Positions 8,445-15,934 of a stretch of DNA of 36,419 bases are shown here, one piece after another. Numbering within the stretch: position 1 is the first letter of the stretch; each line of letters opens with the position of its first letter. The DNA is from Polyangiaceae bacterium (lineage in GTDB: Bacteria > Myxococcota_A > Polyangia > Polyangiales > Polyangiaceae): the NCBI GenBank assembly GCA_029261965.1, contig JAJDAH010000319.1, positions 1 to 36,419 on the forward strand, read 5' to 3'. The position numbers and the translations under genes were made by a program. The notes beneath the pieces were generated by a model. It made no database searches, was not told where the DNA came from, and worked only from the letters and a program-made list of their open reading frames with translations.

Positions 8445-9305
8445 TCAGCGGGAGCGCCGCTCGGGAACGAAAGCGTTCGTCTCCGCGATCCAGTCGTTGA
8501 TCCTGTCGGCGACCCACGGGTCCTTGATCTCGGGATCGAAGCCCTTCCTGAAGTACTTTGCGACCGACTCGCGGTCGACGCCCCACTCGGTGTCGCCGAG
8601 CCCTTTCAGGAACATCCAGAGATGGGGCCAGAACCGCTTCCCATGGGCCCGGGCGTCCTTCCAGACAATCTCGGGGATCAGTGTGGTCACGAACAGGTGG
8701 GACATGATCTGTCCCTCCAGGAAGCCCCCGGCCTTCACCCAGTACGAGTCGTCGATGTGGTTGATGACCTTGAGCTTGATGAAGGAGTGCTCGAGCTCCT
8801 CTGCGATGTGCCACTTCCACAGCTTTGCCATTTCCTGCTGCATGCCGGAGGTGTCGAGCACCTGCCGATCGATGTGGCTCTTGAAGAAGCCGAAACCGAC
8901 GAACTCGATGAAGCCGGCGGCCGCGACCGAAACGTAGACCGGCGTCCGCCGCTGGAGGAAGCGGGTGATCCGCTCCGTGACCTTGATCGTGGCGATCTCG
9001 TTCATCCCGATCCTGCGATTGGTGCGAACGTGTTGCCGAGTGTGCTCGGCTTCCTGGTGGACGAAGACGTCGATCAGCTCCCGCAGCCTCGGCTCGTCCG
9101 CCAGGCGCGGATCGTCGCGCACCGCCCGCAAGGCGCGGATCACGTAGCGCTCGAAGGTCGGGATGGCGGCGTTGAGGATGTTGTAGAAGATCCGATAGAA
9201 GTCGTCGTCGCACCATTCCGGCTCGATGCTCTCGACGTCGATTTCGATCCGCTTCGATTGGATGCCCGCTTCGTTCGAAGCCTTCGCGTGTGGCCGAGCG
9301 CTCAT
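8445..9305 (-). CDS. Metal-dependent hydrolase-like protein (PF10118 / ferritin-like helical fold)
   Basis: 286 residues starting MSARPHAK; the ATG overlaps the stop of the upstream membrane gene as ATGA, so the start is well fixed and the two are translationally coupled. The protein is mainly helical. Two paired metal motifs stand out: HQEAEHTRQH (residues 83-92) and WHIAEELEHSFIKLKV (165-180), each with an ExxH. This is the signature of the family annotated as predicted metal-dependent hydrolases (Metal_hydrol), whose layout resembles diiron ferritin-like proteins. A dinuclear metal centre acting as an oxygenase, desaturase-like enzyme or hydrolase is therefore plausible, but the reaction is not established. 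Pairing with a polytopic membrane protein suggests a membrane or lipid substrate. Confidence 0.8.
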   Translation of the reverse strand: MSARPHAKASNEAGIQSKRIEIDVESIEPEWCDDDFYRIFYNILNAAIPTFERYVIRALRAVRDDPRLADEPRLRELIDVFVHQEAEHTRQHVRTNRRIGMNEIATIKVTERITRFLQRRTPVYVSVAAAGFIEFVGFGFFKSHIDRQVLDTSGMQQEMAKLWKWHIAEELEHSFIKLKVINHIDDSYWVKAGGFLEGQIMSHLFVTTLIPEIVWKDARAHGKRFWPHLWMFLKGLGDTEWGVDRESVAKYFRKGFDPEIKDPWVADRINDWIAETNAFVPERRSR

Positions 9306-10330
9306 CGGCTCTCCTGCCCGTTCGCCCGCTCTCCAACAGTCGGATGGGAGACCAGGGTGATCGCCGCGGAGGCGATGATCGCGACGACGGCGACGATCGG
9401 ATTGCCCACGGCCAGTCCCTCCGCCGAGAGCCCGTCCGGATCGACCGAGAAGTAGATGTCGAGCTTCGCCGCGTAGATGTAGACGTGGCCCATGAGCCAC
9501 ACGACCGGAAAGACCATCAGCAGTCGATCGCGTGGGGCACGGGGCCATCGAAAGTGCAGGACGAAAGCCAACCCGGCCAGCCCGAACGAGAACGCATGGA
9601 GCGTGGCGGCCTGGGCGAGCAAGCCGTTGTACGCCAGCACGTTGTAGGGGATGAACACCACGATCCCGACGACGCAGGTCACGAGCGGGAAGAGTACGAC
9701 GCCGGCGGCGATCTGCTTGGGGCTCTTATGTTGCTCGACCCAATCCCAGCAGACGATTCGATTGATGTACGCGAAAATGGCCGTCCAGGAGAAAAACCAG
9801 AAATAGCTGGTGACCGGGACGGCGTTCAAGAAGGGCCAATTGGTCGGGTCGCTCCGATCCCAGATCCACCAGTTGAGCATGGGGCCGAGGTTGTCGAAGA
9901 TCATGTACATCAGTCCACCGTAGAAGCCAGTGCTCAGGGCTTCGACGCCGCGCGGGAACTCGTACCGCCGGATCGTCATGCAGAAGTGGTAGATGAGGGT
10001 CGCGGCGAGAACGACGATGTAGAGCGGCAGCCGGTTGTAGACCAGCATGACCGAGAACTCACCGTGCCAGAAGCTCTCCACCGTGTAGTAGGAGACGATG
10101 TCGTTCAGCAGTCCGAAGATGAGGGCGCCGACGAAGGTCAGCAGCGCGGAGGCGTGGCCGTTCTCCTTGTAGTGCCGCCACGCGTGGAGCACCGCGCACA
10201 CCACGCCCACGGCCAGGATGAACTCGATCGCGAGAAAGCTCCAATCCTTCAGCTCGCTGGGGGCGTTGAAGTTGAGCCAGCGGCCCACGGCGTCCGTGTT
10301 CCGCATCGCATACGAGATCGGCTCATCCAT
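9302..10330 (-). CDS. Polytopic inner-membrane protein of unknown function
   Basis: 342 residues from the ATG at 10330 (MDEPISYAMRN); a TTG at 10393 would add 21 residues with no clear gain. At least seven or eight hydrophobic helices are visible, for example FLAIEFILAVGVVCAVLHAW, ALLTFVGALIFGLLNDIV, LYIVVLAATLIYHFC, WFFSWTAIFAYI and GVVLFPLVTCVVGIVVFIPY. Loops contain conserved-looking aromatic and charged residues (RRYEFPRG, NWWIWDRSDPTNWPF). Similar proteins are annotated only as hypothetical or DUF. The four-base overlap with the Metal_hydrol-type gene argues for a functional pair, perhaps a membrane anchor or transporter working with a diiron-like enzyme. No known transporter signature was seen. 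Confidence 0.75.
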   Translation of the reverse strand: MDEPISYAMRNTDAVGRWLNFNAPSELKDWSFLAIEFILAVGVVCAVLHAWRHYKENGHASALLTFVGALIFGLLNDIVSYYTVESFWHGEFSVMLVYNRLPLYIVVLAATLIYHFCMTIRRYEFPRGVEALSTGFYGGLMYMIFDNLGPMLNWWIWDRSDPTNWPFLNAVPVTSYFWFFSWTAIFAYINRIVCWDWVEQHKSPKQIAAGVVLFPLVTCVVGIVVFIPYNVLAYNGLLAQAATLHAFSFGLAGLAFVLHFRWPRAPRDRLLMVFPVVWLMGHVYIYAAKLDIYFSVDPDGLSAEGLAVGNPIVAVVAIIASAAITLVSHPTVGERANGQESR

Positions 10331-10380
10331 CGGGGTGGGGTCGCCGGGTGTTGTCTGCAAGAAAAGGGCACTCGCCGGCG

Positions 10381-10685
10381 CTACAACGCCCAACGCCCCT
10401 CTTCCACGCAGGCGCCACAGCTACCGTCGATGCAAGTGGCGCCGGGTACCCAGGCGTTGTCACAGCTTCCACAGTGCACGGTGCTCGTCTGCATGTCCAC
10501 GCAGACGCCGCAAACCACCGCATCCCTCGTCGGGCGCAGGCCTCTCGCTCGTAGATTTCTCCACCGATCTGGACGACGTCGCAACCTCTTTCCCATGCGA
10601 CGGCTTCTTCTACGATTGGCACCGAGTCATGCTTCGGTGGGCGACATTTTTTTCGCGGACCGATCTCATGGTGTGCCTTCGTCAC
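10381..10685 (-). pseudogene. Frame-split small Cys-rich protein
   Basis: Two overlapping minus-strand frames each look protein-like over only part of their length. The first part (about 10685-10520) reads ERGCDVVQIGGEIYEREAC. The second (about 10530-10381) reads VCGVCVDMQTSTVHCGSCDN and ends GSCGACVEEGRWAL. The second half has the CxxCx(n)CGxC pattern of the short disulfide repeats common in myxobacterial surface proteins. A single-base indel near 10520 would join them. The start is uncertain: a GTG at 10685 overlaps the end of the preceding lipoprotein gene. A decayed gene or a sequence error; function unknown. Confidence 0.42.
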
Positions 10686-12087
10686 ACAGGTAGCGGCTGA
10701 CCAGCCCGCCGCTCGCGGCGAAGGCCGTTCCGTCTCCGGCAGCGGCGAGCCCGAGAGTCCCCCGTAGTTCAGGAATCACCTCGGGCATTTGCCAACCAGT
10801 GGACGCCTCGTACCGCTGGGCGAGAGTGACGATTCCTCTGTCGTCCCAACCAACGAAGGCATTGCCGTTCGCGGCCATCGAAACGGCGGGGAAGCGCCCG
10901 TCCATGGCGAGCTCTCTCGCTTGTTGCCAGTTGGCACTCGAGCGATCGAGGCGCGCGGCCCAAATGTGACCGCGCTGCGCCACAAAGTCGGGGCTCTCTC
11001 GCCAGACGGCCATCGCTGCACCTTGCTCGGACACGCTCAGGCGGAGCTCCCAAACGGCTTGGCCGTCCTCGGCGTCGGCTACTTGCTCGGGCCCTCGCCA
11101 AGCACTCGCTCTCGCGTCCCAACGATTGCTCCAAACGGTGGACGCGTGATTGGGCTCGAAAGCGTTGGTCTGCTCGTGCCAGACGGCGACGCTGTTGCCG
11201 TTCGCGTCCGCCTCGAGTTGCGCGTTGCCCGAAAATCGCCCGGCGTGGCTGACACGCACCGCACTCCACGACTGTGACGCCGGGTCGAGGTGGTACGCGA
11301 ACATGCCGTTCACTCCTCCAAACAACGCGATGGGCTCACTGGCGAACGCTACCGACGCGCGGCAGAACGGGTCGCCTTCACCACCGCCGTCGAAGAGCTG
11401 CTCGGTGCGCCATTCGCCGCCGACCGTCCAACTGATCCAGTAGTCGCTGCTGAAGATCCCGCTCCCGCTCTCGTCTCGGCGCCAAAGAACGACGGCTCGG
11501 TTTCCCGACACCGCAGCACCGCAAAGCGATTCGTGCCCGCCCACCGTCCGAGGTAGGAGATCCATCGATCCCCAAGTCCTGGTCGACGCCGCCAACTGCC
11601 ACGCGACGAGCGGGGCCGCCACGGACCCGCGGGCGCCGCCGACGACGCCGTTGCCTCGCGAGTCGAAGTCCACGAACGCTCCACTCGTGCTCCCGAGCAT
11701 GACGAAATTGCCCCAAAGCTCGGACCGGGCGTCGAACCGCGCGATGCTGATCGCCTGCACCAACAGGTAAGCGTTGCCTAGCGTATCGGCGAAGATGCGA
11801 TTGCCCGAGGTGTGGACTCGCGTCGGTCGGGTCCACGTCGAGTCCGACGTGCACATTTGGGGCGGAGGTATGGCCCCATCGAAGCGGGGCGGAGGCGCTG
11901 TGGCGTCGACCTGCGGCGGAGGAACCGACGCGTCCAAAGACGGGCCGCCCGACCCGTCGAGCCCAGTTTGGCCGGGATCGGCGCGGCCAACGCCGCGGCT
12001 CTCCAGCAGCTCCGTACGCGTGCCGCACGCCGCCAGGAGGCCTGCCGCTGCAAGACCCACCCAGCGCCAGCCGGGCGCCCTGTGCAT
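10666..12087 (-). CDS. Lipoprotein with repeated beta-propeller-like units
   Basis: 473 residues from the ATG at 12087, preceded by a G-rich ribosome binding site; an upstream start at 12126 would put 13 extra residues before the signal. The signal is basic then hydrophobic and ends LLAAC (lipid Cys21), followed by GTRTELL, a wording common after the lipid Cys in this group. A Pro/Asp-rich linker (about 35-80) leads into a body with recurring units: SGNRAVVLWRRDES, ADANGNSVAVWHEQ, EQGAAMAVWRES and ANGNAFVGWDDRG. The repeated G-N-x-hydrophobic-x-W strand pairs indicate a propeller. No enzyme signature was seen; an outer-surface binding protein is inferred. It is neighboured downstream by the frame-split Cys-rich gene. 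Confidence 0.78.
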   Translation of the reverse strand: MHRAPGWRWVGLAAAGLLAACGTRTELLESRGVGRADPGQTGLDGSGGPSLDASVPPPQVDATAPPPRFDGAIPPPQMCTSDSTWTRPTRVHTSGNRIFADTLGNAYLLVQAISIARFDARSELWGNFVMLGSTSGAFVDFDSRGNGVVGGARGSVAAPLVAWQLAASTRTWGSMDLLPRTVGGHESLCGAAVSGNRAVVLWRRDESGSGIFSSDYWISWTVGGEWRTEQLFDGGGEGDPFCRASVAFASEPIALFGGVNGMFAYHLDPASQSWSAVRVSHAGRFSGNAQLEADANGNSVAVWHEQTNAFEPNHASTVWSNRWDARASAWRGPEQVADAEDGQAVWELRLSVSEQGAAMAVWRESPDFVAQRGHIWAARLDRSSANWQQARELAMDGRFPAVSMAANGNAFVGWDDRGIVTLAQRYEASTGWQMPEVIPELRGTLGLAAAGDGTAFAASGGLVSRYLCDEGTP

Positions 12088-12186
12088 CCCCCCTCTATGT
12101 CCGGAGAGCCGAGAATCGATCACCAAAAAGGTTAGTCGCTCGAACCGGGGAAAGTGAGCGGGCTTGGCGTCTGTCTGCGGCCGGCA

Positions 12187-12822
12187 TCACAGCTCCGGAT
12201 CCACCACGCGCCTCGTATCGCTCACGTCTTGCTTCGCGCTTCGGTAGCCCCGGCCGTCGAACCGCAGCACGTCCGACGAAATCGCTGCTTCCGCTCCGCC
12301 GCAGACCATCCCGTTGCTTCCCATCTGGCAGCTTCGCTGCGTTTTCTCGACCGTCAGCTCGTAGTAGGCGCCCCTACCGCGGCGGGTCTCGATGCGAGTC
12401 AGCGTTTCGGTGGGGCTGCTCGCCGTGGCGTCGCGGTAGGACGTTTCTGTTCCCAAGATCAGCGTGAGCTTGGACTCGTGTAGGCGAAACAGGCTCAGCT
12501 CGCTCCAGCCGGGTCCGGTGCCGATCGCGTTGTTCGTGCGCACGGCGAGCAACGGCTCCTCGTCGGTCAGCTCGAACGACTTCGCGTCCACGCTCAGATC
12601 GTCTTCGCTTCCAATGCCGGCCACCAACGCCGAGTCCGTTTTCGACGTAATCGCGACACGCTCGAGGCGCCCGCCGCGCCGGCGGAGCAGCCCGACGTGC
12701 GCGAATTCTTGGCAGCCACCGCGAACGAACCCGAGCGACACGACCGACCCCGCATAGTGAATCACCACCAACAACTTCTCCCCGGAGGGACTCCAAACAT
12801 GCAGCGCTGCTATCCGCACCAT
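12187..12822 (-). CDS. Hypothetical protein, probably missing its N-terminus
   Basis: 211 residues from an ATG at 12822. It begins directly with strand-rich sequence (MVRIAALHVWSPSGEKLLVV) and has no signal peptide or ribosome binding site, although a neighbouring frame just upstream also looks coding (around VVEFESRTMIHCCVDAH). A frameshift near 12840 that removed the real start is therefore likely. The body has two parts: a beta-rich segment (LVVIHYAGSVVSLGFVRGG) and a C-terminal region with Cys and charged residues (RSCQMGSNGMVCGG). I recognise no family. It lies in the 120-base interval downstream of the glutamate dehydrogenase gene, but the broken 5' end argues against it being a functional operon member. 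Confidence 0.45.
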   Translation of the reverse strand: MVRIAALHVWSPSGEKLLVVIHYAGSVVSLGFVRGGCQEFAHVGLLRRRGGRLERVAITSKTDSALVAGIGSEDDLSVDAKSFELTDEEPLLAVRTNNAIGTGPGWSELSLFRLHESKLTLILGTETSYRDATASSPTETLTRIETRRGRGAYYELTVEKTQRSCQMGSNGMVCGGAEAAISSDVLRFDGRGYRSAKQDVSDTRRVVDPEL

Positions 12823-12944
12823 GCCACCGGCGGTTGCCGAGGTGTGCGTCGACGCAGCAATGGATCATCGTGCGGCTCTCGAACTCGACGACGCGATCCC
12901 GGAGCGCTCCTCTGCATCTCGCGCCGGCGGCCCAGCCAACGGCA

Positions 12945-14375
12945 CTAGGCCAGGCTCATCTCCTCGTATGAAAGCGCCATCTTCTTGAGCGCCACGGCGA
13001 ACGCGGCCGTCCTGAGGTCGGGGATTGCGTCGTTCGTCAGCATGGCTTCACGCATTGCAACGTATCCAGCGCGCATCGTGTCGTCGAGCCCCGATCGAAC
13101 GAGGTGGAGCTCGTCAGTTGCCTCGAGCAGTGGACGAGCGAACTGCTCCGGCGCCGTCTTGCCCGTCATGTGCTCCACGAGGCCCACGATGTCGGCTCCC
13201 CGCTGCTCGTCTAGACGACGATTGAGCCGCCCGAATCTGATGTGAGATACGTTCTTGACCCACTCGAAGTAAGAGACCGCGACCCCGCCAGCATTGACGA
13301 GGATGTCCGGCAGGATGACCTTCCCGGCGCCGAGCAGGATCTCCTCAGCCTCGAACGTCACAGGCCCGTTGGCCGCCTCGACGATCAACGGCGCGGCGAT
13401 GCGCGACGCGTTGTCCGCGTTGATCTGGCCTTCGAGTGCCGCGGGGATCAGTATGTCGCATTCGTTCTCGAGAGCTTTGCGGCCGTCCTGGACGAATTCT
13501 CCTCGCGGGAAGTGCTGAACGCCGCCCGTCTCGCGCAGGTGCGCCGCCAACGGCTCCACGGCCAACCCGCTATCTGACAGCAGGGCACCGTCGCGTTCGA
13601 TGACACCAACGATGAGCGCGCCGTCCTCCTCGGACAAGAACTTGGCAGCGTGATAGCCGACATTACCGAATCCCTGCAGGATGATGCGCTTGCCTTCCAA
13701 ACCTCCCGAGAGACCAGCTCGCGCTGCGTCCTCTGGGTGGCGGAAGAATTCTCGCAGCACGTACTGTACGCCACGGCCGGTCGCCTCGACCCGGCCCCGG
13801 ATGCCTCCCTGCGTAGGAGGCTTGCCCGTGACGCAAGCAATGGCATTCAGGTCGCTGGGATAGAGCTTGCGATACTCGTCCGCCATCCACGCCATCTCGC
13901 GCTGACCGGTCCCCATGTCGGGGGCTGGAACATTGCGGCTCGGGCTGACGAACCCCGTATCCGCGAGCTCTTGCGTGAAGCGACGGGTGATCGCTTCGAG
14001 ATCGCTCACGGAGTAGCGCTTCGGGTCGATGGCGAGCCCGCCTTTGGAACCGCCAAACGGGACGTCGACCAGCGCACATTTGTACGACATCAACGCAGCG
14101 AGGGCCTCGACTTCGTCCTGATCGACGACTGCTGCGTAGCGGATCCCTCCCTTCACAGGCAGCCGATGTTCGCTGTGAATGGCGCGCCAGCCCGAAAAAA
14201 CCTGATACTTGCCGTCGATGCGCACCGGGAAGCGCAGCTGAATCACAGCGTTGCAGTCGCGGATCTGCTTCGCGACGTCGTCGCGCAACCGAACCGTTGC
14301 AGCGGCGCGATCGAACATCTTGTGAACACTCCCGAGAAACGCCCTTCCCTTCTTCGCCGCCACTGGGTCTCCCAC
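12945..14375 (-). CDS. Glutamate dehydrogenase (Glu/Leu/Phe/Val dehydrogenase family)
   Basis: 476 residues starting at a GTG one base after the stop of the ATP-grasp gene, so the two are cotranscribed and probably coupled; a later ATG (residue 20) with a GGGAG is an alternative start. The substrate domain has the glutamate-binding KGGIRY (Lys75) and catalytic Lys111 in PFGGSKGG. Asp153 follows in PAPDMGTG. The Rossmann domain carries GFGNVG (235-240). These match hexameric NAD(P)-dependent glutamate dehydrogenases, which interconvert glutamate and 2-oxoglutarate plus ammonia. Cofactor preference was not judged. It ends the leftward operon below a putative sigma-54 promoter. Confidence 0.92.
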   Translation of the reverse strand: MGDPVAAKKGRAFLGSVHKMFDRAAATVRLRDDVAKQIRDCNAVIQLRFPVRIDGKYQVFSGWRAIHSEHRLPVKGGIRYAAVVDQDEVEALAALMSYKCALVDVPFGGSKGGLAIDPKRYSVSDLEAITRRFTQELADTGFVSPSRNVPAPDMGTGQREMAWMADEYRKLYPSDLNAIACVTGKPPTQGGIRGRVEATGRGVQYVLREFFRHPEDAARAGLSGGLEGKRIILQGFGNVGYHAAKFLSEEDGALIVGVIERDGALLSDSGLAVEPLAAHLRETGGVQHFPRGEFVQDGRKALENECDILIPAALEGQINADNASRIAAPLIVEAANGPVTFEAEEILLGAGKVILPDILVNAGGVAVSYFEWVKNVSHIRFGRLNRRLDEQRGADIVGLVEHMTGKTAPEQFARPLLEATDELHLVRSGLDDTMRAGYVAMREAMLTNDAIPDLRTAAFAVALKKMALSYEEMSLA

Positions 14376-14376
14376 G

Positions 14377-15423
14377 CTAAAGCGTGGCCATCCCGGCGTT
14401 GCTGAAGGATCGATCGTAGTACTTCATGTAGTGGACCTTGCGTTCGAGACTGTCGATGAGCGGATGCGCGAAGTTGACGTCGGTAAACTTCTGAGCGCTA
14501 CCGAGACCTCCGGGGCTGAAGACGTTGATCTCCATCAACTTGTCTCCGACGATGTCCAGACCCACCAAGAACATGCCGTCTTCGACCAGCTTCGGTCGCA
14601 CGATCTCGGCGATCTCGAAGTCCTTCTCCGTGAGCTCCGCCGCTCGCAACTTGCCCCCCGCGTGGATGTTGCTTCGCATGTCGCTTCCCGAGCGAACACG
14701 ACGGAAGGCCGCGACCTTGCCCCGGTGGCGCAGCGGTTGGCCGTTCATCACGAACATTCGGGTGTCTCCCTCACTCGCAGCCGGCAAGTATTCCTGCGCA
14801 ATGACGTAGCCGTCGCGCGTCAAGCTGTCGATCATCTGGTTCAGGTTCGATCCCGCACCCTCGTCCACGAGGAAGACACCTTGGCCGCCCGAACCTTGTA
14901 GGGGCTTGAGGACGATCTTTCCCCCCTGAGCCGCCGCGAACTCCTTGATCTCGTCACGGTCCATCGTGATGAGAGTCTTCGGTCGCACCTCGTCGGGGAA
15001 GAGCTGGAAGTAGGTCTTGTTCATCGCCTTCGCCAGCCCGTTCGGGTCGTTGAGCACGACTACGCCGTGCCGCATCGCGATGCGGCCAAAGTTGATTCCG
15101 ACCGTCTGTGCCCAGGATCGCAGTCCGGTATCCGTCGACGGATCGTTGCGGAGCATCAGTACGTCGAGGTCGTCGACCGTGATGCGCTCGACTTTCGCCT
15201 TCTTGCCCTTGAGGTCCTCGACGTAGGTGTCGGAGGACTTGTACTTGGCGTTTGGTGCGGAGCGTGCTCGGGCGCGAATCTTCTCGTCGGGATCATAGGC
15301 GAAGGACTGGGCGTCCATTATCCAAGCCTCGTGCCCACGATTGATCGCAGCCATGGCAAGGCGGGTTGTCGTGTACCCGGGCTCCTCAGTCTTGATGTCG
15401 TTAACAAAAAATCCGATTCTCAT
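14377..15423 (-). CDS. gshB: Glutathione synthetase-like ATP-grasp ligase
   Basis: 348 residues with AAGAGGAC eight bases before the ATG. The fold follows E. coli GshB from end to end: an N-terminal Rossmann-like domain, a D/NDPSTDTG segment, the ATP-grasp Lys in KIVLKPLQGSGGQGVF, AQEYLPAASEGDTRMFVM, and a C-terminal metal-binding INVFSPGGL. GshB joins gamma-glutamylcysteine and glycine using ATP. The usual end motif is INVTSPTG, so the acceptor pocket may differ, and no gamma-glutamylcysteine synthetase is in view. A glutathione synthetase is the default reading; a RimK-like ligase acting on a peptide or protein is an alternative. Its neighbours are glutamate dehydrogenase and, across the regulator, a QEGLA peptidase. 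Confidence 0.85.
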   Translation of the reverse strand: MRIGFFVNDIKTEEPGYTTTRLAMAAINRGHEAWIMDAQSFAYDPDEKIRARARSAPNAKYKSSDTYVEDLKGKKAKVERITVDDLDVLMLRNDPSTDTGLRSWAQTVGINFGRIAMRHGVVVLNDPNGLAKAMNKTYFQLFPDEVRPKTLITMDRDEIKEFAAAQGGKIVLKPLQGSGGQGVFLVDEGAGSNLNQMIDSLTRDGYVIAQEYLPAASEGDTRMFVMNGQPLRHRGKVAAFRRVRSGSDMRSNIHAGGKLRAAELTEKDFEIAEIVRPKLVEDGMFLVGLDIVGDKLMEINVFSPGGLGSAQKFTDVNFAHPLIDSLERKVHYMKYYDRSFSNAGMATL

Positions 15424-15492
15424 GGCGTTGTCCTCTTCCTGGTTGTTGCGCGATCGATGATCTAGACGCCCGGCGAGTGCGTCCCGAGAGCG

Positions 15493-15657
15493 CTAGCGTT
15501 TCGGGCGGGGGAGCCGCACCGGCGGCGGCGTCCCTTTGGTGGGTTGCTCGGTTGCCGGCGGTGGCTTCGCGGGCACGCCGGGTTTTTCTGGCCGACCTGG
15601 CGGCTTCGGTTCTGGCGAGCTCTTCGGAGGTCGAGCGGGTGGATCCGTGTTGGTCAC
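15493..15657 (-). CDS. Possible 54-residue Pro-rich small protein upstream of gshB
   Basis: A short minus-strand frame from a GTG at 15657 to TAG, ending 69 bases before gshB. About two fifths of the 54 residues are proline, with interspersed Lys/Arg/Glu and a basic end (VRLPRPKR). It has no signal peptide or Cys. An in-frame TAA lies just upstream, so the GTG is the only early start. The evidence against it is that the predicted sigma-54 transcription start (about 15659) leaves only two bases before the GTG, so translation would have to be leaderless. The absence of stops could also be due to high GC. It could be a small regulatory or substrate peptide of the operon, or not a gene. Confidence 0.35.
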   Translation of the reverse strand: MTNTDPPARPPKSSPEPKPPGRPEKPGVPAKPPPATEQPTKGTPPPVRLPRPKR

Positions 15658-15669
15658 GACCTGTACTTA

Positions 15670-15686
15670 GGCAAGTCCCATGCCGA
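15670..15686 (-). promoter_or_regulatory. Putative sigma-54 promoter of the gshB-gdh operon
   Basis: Read leftward, TCGGCATGGGACTTGCC keeps the obligatory GG (15684-15683) and GC (15672-15671) separated by exactly ten bases, with GGCA at -24 and a perfect TTGC at -12. Consensus is TGGCACGRNNNTTGCW. The start would fall near 15659. The paired palindrome site centred at 15790 is then at about -131, a normal enhancer distance. The activator is encoded next door. Confidence 0.6.
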
Positions 15687-15782
15687 CACGACCGCTGTTC
15701 CCACGGCGTAACCACACGCAACGAATCACAGATGGATTCGTCTCGGGCCGGTGTTGTCGGTCGGCGGAGGTGTCGGGTGACC

Positions 15783-15817
15783 GGAGGCGGCGCCTCCGCT
15801 TGACCGGAGAAACCTCC
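15783..15817. promoter_or_regulatory. Paired palindromic sites upstream of gshB (putative activator-binding site)
   Basis: Two GGAG/CTCC palindromes lie side by side. GGAGGC-GGC-GCCTCC at 15783-15797 is a perfect 6-bp inverted repeat. GGAG-AAAC-CTCC at 15806-15817 is a weaker version. Their centres are about 21.5 bp apart, two helical turns, as expected for tandem dimers of a sigma-54 activator. The strong site sits about -131 relative to the predicted start at 15659. The same motif occurs at 17494 and 17768. Confidence 0.55.
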
Positions 15818-15934
15818 TGTCTCGAATGCTGGCCAAACCAGAATTCAGACTGGAGCTATCGCCGGTATCGCACGGCCTGACGGCAGTTTCGGCGCTCGAT
15901 CATGCCAGCGCTGCGAAGCTGACTCGTGGCGCCC

